Made by a program: the position numbers and the translations under genes
In this document: positions 57,090 to 64,000 of the stretch, in pieces
Numbering within the stretch: position 1 is the first letter of the stretch
Layout of the letters: every line of letters begins with the position of its first letter
Notes under the pieces: generated by a model
Seen by the model: the letters and a program-made list of their open reading frames with translations, nothing else
Databases searched by the model: none
Told to the model about the DNA's origin: nothing
Source: Omphiscola glabra
Lineage: Eukaryota > Mollusca > Gastropoda > Lymnaeidae
Assembly: GCA_964017045.1 (NCBI GenBank)
Contig: OZ024809.1
Location: 31,207,354 to 31,271,353 of the forward strand
Direction of reading: 5' to 3'
DNA: 64,000 nucleotides

Positions 57090-57965
57090 GATCAGAGTGA
57101 TGAGCGCAAGACGACTTGTGGTGATTGGGGAGATGAGCGCAAGACGACTTGTGGTGTTTGGGGAGATGAGCGCAAGACGACTTGTGGTGATTAGGGTGAT
57201 TAGCGCAAGACAACTTGTGGTGATTGGGGTGATTAGCGCAAGACGACTTGTGGTGATTGGGGTGATTAGCGCAAGACGACTTGTGGTGATTGGGGTGATT
57301 AGCGCAAGACGACTTGTCGTGATTAGGGTGATTAGCGCAAGACAACTTGTGGTGATTGGGGTGATTAGCGCAAGACGACTTGTGGTGATTGGGGTGATTA
57401 GCGCAAGACGACTTGTCGTGATTTGGGTGATTAGCGCAAGACGACTTGTGGTGATTGGGGAGATGAGTGCAAGATGACTTGTTATGGGGAGATGAGCACA
57501 CGACGACTTTTGGTGATTGGGGAGATGAGCGCAAGACGACTTGTGGTGATTGGGGAGATGAGCGCAAGACAACTTGTGGTGATTGGGGTGATGAGCGCAA
57601 AACAAATTGTGGTGATTGGGGTGATGAGCGCAAGACAACTTGTGGTGATTGGGGTGATGAGCGCAAAACAACTTGTGGTGATTGGGGTGATAAGTGCAAG
57701 ACAACTTGTGGTGATTGGGGAGATGAGCGCAAAACAACTTGTGGTGATTGGGGTGATGAGCGCAAATCAAATTGTGGTGAATGGGGTGATGAGCGCAAGA
57801 CAACTTGTGGTGATTGGGGTGATGAGCGCAAAACAACTTGTGGTGATTGGGGTGATGAGCGCAAAACAACTTATGGTGATTGGGGTGATGAGCGCAAAAC
57901 AAATTGTGGTGATTGGGGTGATGAGCGCAAAATGACTTGTGGTGATTGGGGTGATGAGCGCTAGT
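57090..57965. repeat. 33-bp tandem array, about 26 copies
   Basis: Core TTGTGGTGATTGGGGTGATG, then AGCGCAAGACAAC. The left half is rich in GATTAGCGCAAGACGAC, the right half in GATGAGCGCAAAACAAC. Frames open on both strands (GDWGDERKTTC on plus). A deletion at 57480 changes phase without closing a frame. Confidence 0.97.
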
Positions 57966-58117
57966 GTTTACGTCACATGTTCCCAAACTGTTTTGGAACC
58001 GGAGCCCTATTTTATACTAGGTAAGTTACTCCCGTCCCAATACTTACAAACAAATATAAATATCGGGTCAGAGAATCATATCGTACATTGACGATCCAAA
58101 CAGGATTGTTATATAAT

Positions 58118-58372
58118 TATTATGTCATTATTATGTCATTATTATGTCATTATTATGTCATTATTATGCCTTTATTGTGTCATTATTATGTCATTATTAT
58201 GTCATTTTTATGTCATTATTATGTCATTATTATGTCATTTTCATGCCATTTTTATGTCATTATTATGTCATTATTATGTCATTATTGTTTCATTATTATG
58301 TCATTATTATGTCATTATTTTGTCATTATTATGTCATTATTATGTCATTTTTATGTCATTTTATGTCATTCT
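58118..58372. repeat. 11-bp tandem array, about 23 copies
   Basis: Unit ATTATTATGTC, with ATTTTTATGTC variants. Confidence 0.97.
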
Positions 58373-58699
58373 TCAAACTTTACTAAAACACTGATTAAAA
58401 AGTACACCATATTTAAATCATTTGGTATGGTGTCCCATGGGTTGAGAATCAGGACCTTTAGTATTTTAAGCTAGAGTTAAACAAGAGAGTCTAGAACGCT
58501 GCCTGGTGCAACCTCACATTCCACGCCCCCCACCTCGCCCTCCCCACCACCACGCCCTCCCCACGCCCTCCCCCCCGGTCTCCCTGGCGTTATCTATCAC
58601 TTGATCTGACCGTTAAGTTATATTTATTGCATGCTACAGTCAAGATATCAAAAAAAAAAGAGATTGACCTTTCAGACATCCTTATGAGTTTAATTTAAA
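58373..58699. other. Spacer without gene
   Basis: C-rich tract 58524-58578; nothing recognised. Confidence 0.5.
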
Positions 58700-58990
58700 C
58701 AGTGAATATCATGTTCTATATGAGATGCAAATCATGTTCCGTTTTAGACGTAAATCATGTTTTATATCAGATGTAAATCATGTTATGCATTAGATGTAAA
58801 TTATGTTCTATGTATGATGTACATATTCTTCTATATAAGGTGTAAACAATGGTCTATATCAATTGTAAATCATGTTCTATGATAGATGTAACTAATGTTC
58901 TAGATCAGATGTAAATCGTGTTCTGTGTCAGGTGTAAATCGTGTTCTATGTCAGGTATAAATCGTGTTCTATGTCAGATGTAAATCAAGT
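58700..58990. repeat. 23-bp tandem array, about 12 copies, diverged
   Basis: Unit near CATGTTCTATATCAGATGTA plus AAT. Confidence 0.92.
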
Positions 58991-58999
58991 TTTCGAATG

Positions 59000-59285
59000 T
59001 TGTAACACGTTGAATCAGACACTATGACGTATGTACCATCTATGCATCAGTCCTTGTAACACTTTGAATCAGACACTATGACGTATGTACCATCTATGCA
59101 TCGGTCCTTGTAGCACTTTGAATCAGACACTATGACGTGTGTACCATCTATGCATCGGGCCTTGTAAAGCACTGGCAGACACTATGACGTATGTACCATC
59201 TATGCATCGGGCCTTGTAAAGCACTGGCAGACACTATGCCGTATGTACCATCTATGCATAGGTCCTTGTAAAGCACTGGGCATCT
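59000..59285. repeat. About 55-bp tandem repeat, 5 copies
   Basis: Core GACGTATGTACCATCTATGC, then ATCGGTCCTTGTAA; two subtypes differ in TTTGAATCA versus CACTGGCA. Confidence 0.94.
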
Positions 59286-59527
59286 GTTTTTGTACTATTG
59301 TTGGAAATGTATGTGCCATATAATACATGTCAATGGGAACAAAGTAATTTCACAACAGATGCTATATGTACCACAGTTTGAGAATATCTGAACTAGATAA
59401 AACCATGGCCGCCCTCAGTGAGAGAAGTCGGCAAACTTATATAAATTCATAGTTTTCTTTTCGAGACATTCATTTTTAAAAATCTCATATTTATATTATT
59501 TATGTAGAATTTATTTGGGATGAAAGT

Positions 59528-59645
59528 CATCGTTAGTCATTAAACTAGACATTACATTAATCATTAAATTAGTCATTACATAAGTCATTACATTAGTCAT
59601 TAAATTAGTCATTACATAAGTCTTAAAATAAATCATAAAACTAGT
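59528..59645. repeat. 11-12 bp tandem array
   Basis: GTCATTAAATTA and GTCATTACATAA alternate. Confidence 0.9.
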
Positions 59646-59944
59646 TAAATATTTGGTGGGGGGCGAGGGGGGGGGGAGTCATGACGTCACTTCCTACAAA
59701 TGTTGGGGTATTAATAGCGGAAACCCTCTGGCCATGCATACACACGCCCGCACATGTCTAAACACACATACCCACACGCACGCCTACACACTAGCTCTCT
59801 CACACACGCTCACACGTTTTTAGAATCCAATACATTTTAAATCCTTTTAAAAACCAACATGTCATCATTACGCAACGATTTGTTTATGTTGGTAGAAATA
59901 AGTGGAACGCAGATGTAGGAATAAGAAACTAATAAAAAATGTCC
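59646..59944. other. Spacer without gene
   Basis: G-rich run 59656-59679 and CACACA-rich tract 59739-59815; nothing recognised. Confidence 0.5.
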
Positions 59945-60090
59945 ACGTACTGGTCTATGTACTGGTCTATGAACTGGTCCACGTACTGGTCTATGTACTG
60001 GTCCACGTACTGATCCACGTACTGATCCACGTACTGTCCACGTACTGGTCCACGTACTGTTCTATGTACTGGTCCATGTACTGGTCTATG
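59945..60090. repeat. 12-bp tandem array, about 12 copies
   Basis: TGGTCCACGTAC and TGGTCTATGTAC units alternate. Confidence 0.95.
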
Positions 60091-60544
60091 TTTAAGAAAA
60101 CAAAGCTACTCAGACGCTGAGGCAGGATTTCAAAGTTATCAAAGAAAGAAGGCACATACTGCCCTGCTAAAGTACTAAGACAAATGGCTAAGACAAATAT
60201 TGATCCACACGGATGGTCGAAGGTATACGATATTTAACGTTGAAATTAAAGGCTTTAGTGGAAAGAAAAATCATACGTTAAAAACAAGGGAAATAATTGA
60301 CTGGCAAGGGCTGCTTTTTTGTTGTTCAATCTAAATCCTTGCACTAAGACACAAACCTGTTAGAAGTCCGATGGACACATACAGTGATTACATCTGAATC
60401 CACAACACACGATCTCCTTCCCCAAACTACACATGAGTTAGAGAGCACACTAATCCGCTGTAAGTGAAGAGTTGTCACAGTTTTATAAATGATGTCACCT
60501 TGGGTTAGTTTTAAAAACAGAGAACGCTGTGAAAAGTGAACTCG
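60091..60544. other. Spacer without gene
   Basis: Nothing recognised. Confidence 0.5.
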
Positions 60545-60765
60545 GAAATATAACGAAATATAGAAACCAGGCTTTGTGTGTAGAAATAAACGCTTATATA
60601 GAAACCAGCCTTTGTGTGTAGAAATAAACGCTTATATAGAAACCACCCTTTGTGTGTAGAACTAAACGCTTATATAGAAACCAGTACTGTAGAACCAAAA
60701 ACGTATATAGAAATCAGCCTCTGTTTGTAGAACCAAATACTTATATAGAAACCAGCTTATGTTTG
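60545..60765. repeat. About 38-bp tandem repeat, 6 copies
   Basis: Core TATATAGAAACCAGCCTTTG, then TGTGTAGAAATAAACGCT. Confidence 0.94.
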
Positions 60766-61554
60766 TAGATGTATATTTTGTTTTAGTCCAATCTGTAATA
60801 TTTTACAGATACATTAGGAAAAAATTGAACTAATTGGAAGAGAAACTATTACGAATAATAAAACATGTCATTTTGTCACGTGTTTCCCACAATCTCTGAA
60901 ACACAACTGTAAAAATATGATTACGTCACATCCTGCGTTATATCAAGCAATAAAATCAAGATGTATATATCATTTTAATTCACTATACAGAAAATTATAT
61001 CAACCTTTTTTTTATCACGAAGTATATTACAAGGCTCTCATGGCTTTAACCTAATCAGAACTTTACCCTCGACCACAACAGCGTACGAATGAGGAAGAGC
61101 TTAAGCCTTTCACTTCAGCGTACTCTTAGTACCATCCGTTGGTATTAGAATTATGCATTCCATGCAACGCTAAATTGCTGGGTAATCTAGTTAACCACAT
61201 AAAAAAAACATCGTACATTTAACACTGGTTTAGCACCAAAAAGACGAGTGCCGGAGGTGAGACGGCAGATCAGCGAAGCCACAGTCGTAGGTGAGCAGGC
61301 GTGGTGAGAGAACTGTGGCGTCGGAGGCCTTCAATGGGAGAGCGGTAGGTTCGTAAGCACGTGTGAGGGAGGCGGGGGTGGGTTGGAAGTGGAGAGGACA
61401 ATGTTAGTTGAAGAATATGGGGGTCGTTTTAGCAGGGGCGTATTTTAAAATCATATAAAAGTGGGCCAATCATGGGCGAATACAAGTCCAAGGACACAAG
61501 AGCTTTTTTTGAGTTTGTAGATACAGAAAGTTTGTTACCAAGAAAAGAAGTGTA
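60766..61554. other. Single-copy stretch, no gene seen
   Basis: Nothing recognised on either strand. Confidence 0.5.
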
Positions 61555-61712
61555 CAGGCGCAGGTCGTAGACTGTTACAGGCGCAGGTCGTAGGTTGTTA
61601 CAGGTGCATGTTACGGGCTGTTACAGGTGCAGGTCGTAGGCTATTACAGGCGCAGGTCGTAGGCTGTTACAGGCGCATGTTGTGGGCTGTTACAGGCGCA
61701 GGTCGTAGCTTA
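61555..61712. repeat. 23-bp tandem array, about 7 copies
   Basis: Unit TTACAGGCGCAGGTCGTAGG plus CTG. Confidence 0.95.
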
Positions 61713-62419
61713 TGATTGCTTAACTGATTCTATTGTGATCTCTGCCCTGTAGCCATCTTAACCCATCGCTGAAAAGATCATCTGGGCTGCATGGTAGTAG
61801 GGACTATAGATTGATAGCTTGGAATGCGGTTTGTGTTGAGTTGGAGAACGTGGCCTGGGTCACGTGGCCTGGGTCAAGAACTGCTAACGATGGTTTTTGT
61901 TTGTTTAGCTAACAATGAGAAATTGTGTAAACTATTAACTGTTATATATATCAAACGATCTGATATATATAAACTTCTAGCGATGTGATTTACGTGATTT
62001 AAGTAAACTTATTCTCCGCGGTTCTCAAACTAATTCAGTGATATAGACAACCGTTATTAAAAAAGTACAACTCGCAAACTCAAAAGTTACTATAACATCC
62101 TTCCTCTCCAAATTACCTTGTTGCCTTTGAACTCTTGCACGAATTTCTATTGATAGATCGAAAAGGAATAATACAAAAAAAAAAAATTGTAGTCTAATGA
62201 AGAGACGCGTCGTGACATTTGGAGGAGAGCGACCTTTGCAAGTGTACGCAGGCTGGGGTCTGGAGGAGTCGTCGTCAAGTGATACAGCAAAGGCCTCGTC
62301 TGGTCGGCAGCGGGGCCCTCGAAGGTAACAGGACGGCTCTCGGCAGCTACTTTGCATGTACCCCTAGCCACAAATGACCTTTAAGTAGCAACCTTAGGCC
62401 AGGATGCGATTCAAAGAAC
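61713..62419. other. Single-copy stretch, no convincing gene
   Basis: GTGGCCTGGGTCAC is a small duplication at 61851. Minus frames of 74 and 110 codons at 62025-62371 have no recognisable motif. Confidence 0.45.
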
Positions 62420-62660
62420 ATCTTAAACCGAGGGCTGTTAGTGGTGCGGGTGTATCCCAAATGTCTTTTCATCAAAGTTTATTTAGGATAGCAGGATGTA
62501 TCCCAAAGATCACTTTATGAGGTAGGATAGCAGGATATATCCCAAAGATTATTTTTATGCGGGTAGTGAGGATTGTAGGATTTATCCAAAATATCCTTTT
62601 TAGTGGGGGTGGGGGATATTTAGGTTGAGGAGATATATTCCCAAATATTACTTTAAGTCT
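62420..62660. repeat. About 60-bp degenerate repeat, 4 copies
   Basis: Copies share AGGATAGCAGGATGTATCCC and AAAGATCACTTTA. Confidence 0.85.
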
Positions 62661-62789
62661 AGTTAGTTTGGATTTAGTAGAGAATTGTGATAGCAGGTTG
62701 ATGAAAAACGTGGCTCTTACAAAATTTAGTTTTTAAAAAGTGCCAAAACTAAAATTAGAAAGTGCCCAGTATTGGAGTTCATTAATAGT

Positions 62790-63125
62790 TGTTGCGAATG
62801 GATATTGTGTTTGATTACGCGCGGTGTGTGTTAGAGAGTTTTTATTAGTTAATGAACGCTCTCCCCGCGCTTGACTTGGTGACGTATTTTGTTGCTTATT
62901 ATGACGTATTGTCTAGACTGTATTGTGACGTAAGTTTTAGTTGTGCGGCAGACTTGAGTGGAACTCTGTGGAAGTAGGATGTGTTTATATGAGGTCTGAT
63001 AGCGAGCTGCGCTGTATGCATGTGTTTATGGAATTAACAAGTCTGCCAATTTACATTATAAATTAAAGTTGTATTTATTATGTAAAAGGACTTGAGTTGA
63101 TTGACTGCTAGTACGACGTGTTACA
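62790..63125. mobile_element. LTR-like interspersed repeat copy 2
   Basis: It runs from TGTTGCGAATGG to TACGACGTGTTACA, about 336 bp, with the same block order as the copy at 7190. GTGACGTATTTTGTTG and TGACGTATTGTCTAGACTG are the clearest shared segments. The flanking pentamers do not match. It is non-coding and probably an old solo LTR. Confidence 0.55.
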
Positions 63126-63789
63126 ACGTGTGGAAGAACTTGATGAGTAAACCAATCTAATACACACAGGAGTTTGACAAAAGGGATCTTCTATTATGAT
63201 CCAATGAACTTTTTGAGGAAATATCATACTTTTTAAAGTTAGATCTTCAATTTAGAGGGGAGACTTGTTCGCCTTACCGAAATCATCGTGAGCAGACAGT
63301 CATCTCAGTCATTGAAATAAGCGAGTCAAATATCAGAACAAATACAATTGGCATTACAATCTGTCACTTTAAACCCATAATAGGAAACAATTATGGCGTT
63401 ATAAAACACGTTTTAAATCCTTCTTTTTGACTTTTCAGCCGACTTAAATAGGAAAAGAAATGAACTCTTCATTGTTTAAATTGTATCACTAGTTGCAGTT
63501 TTAAAGAGGAAACAGAATATCACAACTGTCTTAATGAGTAAACCCACTTTGTGAAATGGGTTCCTCGCTTGACCCACTTTAGCTCGGTCCAACAAACACG
63601 GGAACACTGTTAGGAAGACAATACAAGGCTGATCCCCTTCCGTAATCTGTCGTTAATCTCTACTGCACATTGTCAATTCTGTGTCATAGCGTTGTGGGCC
63701 ACACACATTGATATCCGGTTAATTGACGTCACAAGATGGTATTTTTCTCCCTTTTGTCTTCTAGTTGAGAGCATCATGTTCGCAGAGAT
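63126..63789. other. Single-copy stretch, no gene seen
   Basis: CACTTTGTGAAATGGG and TTGACCCACTTTAGCTCGG at about 63546-63586 faintly echo the GTGGGTCAA motif of the unnamed interspersed repeat in reverse. This is too short to call. Confidence 0.4.
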
Positions 63790-64000
63790 AGTCATATGTA
63801 GCAGTGGCGTATCAAGATGGATGCCTGCTTTTTTCGAATAGTCATCTGTAGCAACAGCAGTGGCTTATCAAGATGGATGCCTGCTTTTTTCGAATAGTCA
63901 TCTCTAGCAACAGCAGTGGCTTATCAAGATGGATGCCTGCTTTTTTCGAATAGTCATCTGTAGCATCAGCAGCGGCTTATCAAGATGGATGCCTGCTTTT
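63790..64000. repeat. 56-bp tandem array, 4 copies, cut by window edge
   Basis: Units start at 63790, 63841, 63897 and 63953 with GTCATCTGTAGCAACAGCAG. Each contains CAGTGGC(G/T)TATCAAG, like a hAT terminus. The array continues beyond the window. Confidence 0.95.

Noticed and set aside
58430..58460. GGGTTGAGAATCAGG as a SPIN right end
   Set aside because: It lacks the CACTG terminus, the interior motifs and a target duplication.
62018..62040. GCGGTTCTCAAACTAATTCAG as a SPIN-type terminus
   Set aside because: Similarity is limited to about 12 bases, with no interior motifs or partner end.

Overview
The window looks like non-coding DNA from a large, repeat-rich animal genome. I favour a heterobranch gastropod such as a pond snail, as an inference. 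There is no operon structure, long open frames are almost absent outside tandem repeats, and the one convincing gene piece is an intron-interrupted class A GPCR exon. The mobile elements are eukaryotic: hAT-family non-autonomous transposons, a LINE reverse-transcriptase tail and LTR-like copies. Three elements resemble SPIN and one resembles OC1. These hAT families are known for horizontal transfer between animal phyla, and the pond snail Lymnaea is among the reported hosts as I recall. A short TTAGGG-type tract fits the metazoan telomere motif.

The supported gene is on the minus strand at 41178-42198. It is the first coding exon of a 5-HT2-like serotonin receptor: a very long, sequon-rich amino terminus, TM1, the first intracellular loop and TM2, ending at a GTGAGA splice donor. 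Further exons should lie at lower coordinates; I found none between 1 and 41177. The first intron is therefore probably tens of kilobases long and would contain much of what is listed here.

The dominant feature is tandem repetition. I count more than 75 separate minisatellite arrays, each with its own unit (10 to 61 bp). By a rough hand tally they cover about 45 percent of the window. The largest are at 2500-3683 (41 bp), 5420-6890 (35 bp), 13544-14391 (17 bp), 16630-18369 (60 bp), 24630-25950 (30 bp), 32575-33415 (28 bp), 39893-40685 (22 bp), 47908-48832 (12 bp), 50425-52040 (26 bp), 53552-54285 (12 bp), 55566-56765 (29/30 bp) and 57090-57965 (33 bp). Most long open frames in the window are by-products of these arrays.

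Mobile elements between and inside the arrays: SPIN-like hAT copies at 18675-18864, 18963-19140 and 43679-43876, each with a perfect 8-bp target duplication; hAT-type MITEs at 55201-55379 (perfect duplication), 37534-37678 (7 of 8) and perhaps 1619-1849; an OC1-like copy from 30260; a LINE tail at 19631-19852; two diverged LTR-like copies at 7190-7642 and 62790-63125; and an unnamed interspersed repeat present three times (about 16122-16629, 23018-24002, 27281-27760). Several arrays appear to have grown from sequence inside these elements. That link between transposon copies and minisatellite birth is the most interesting pattern here.
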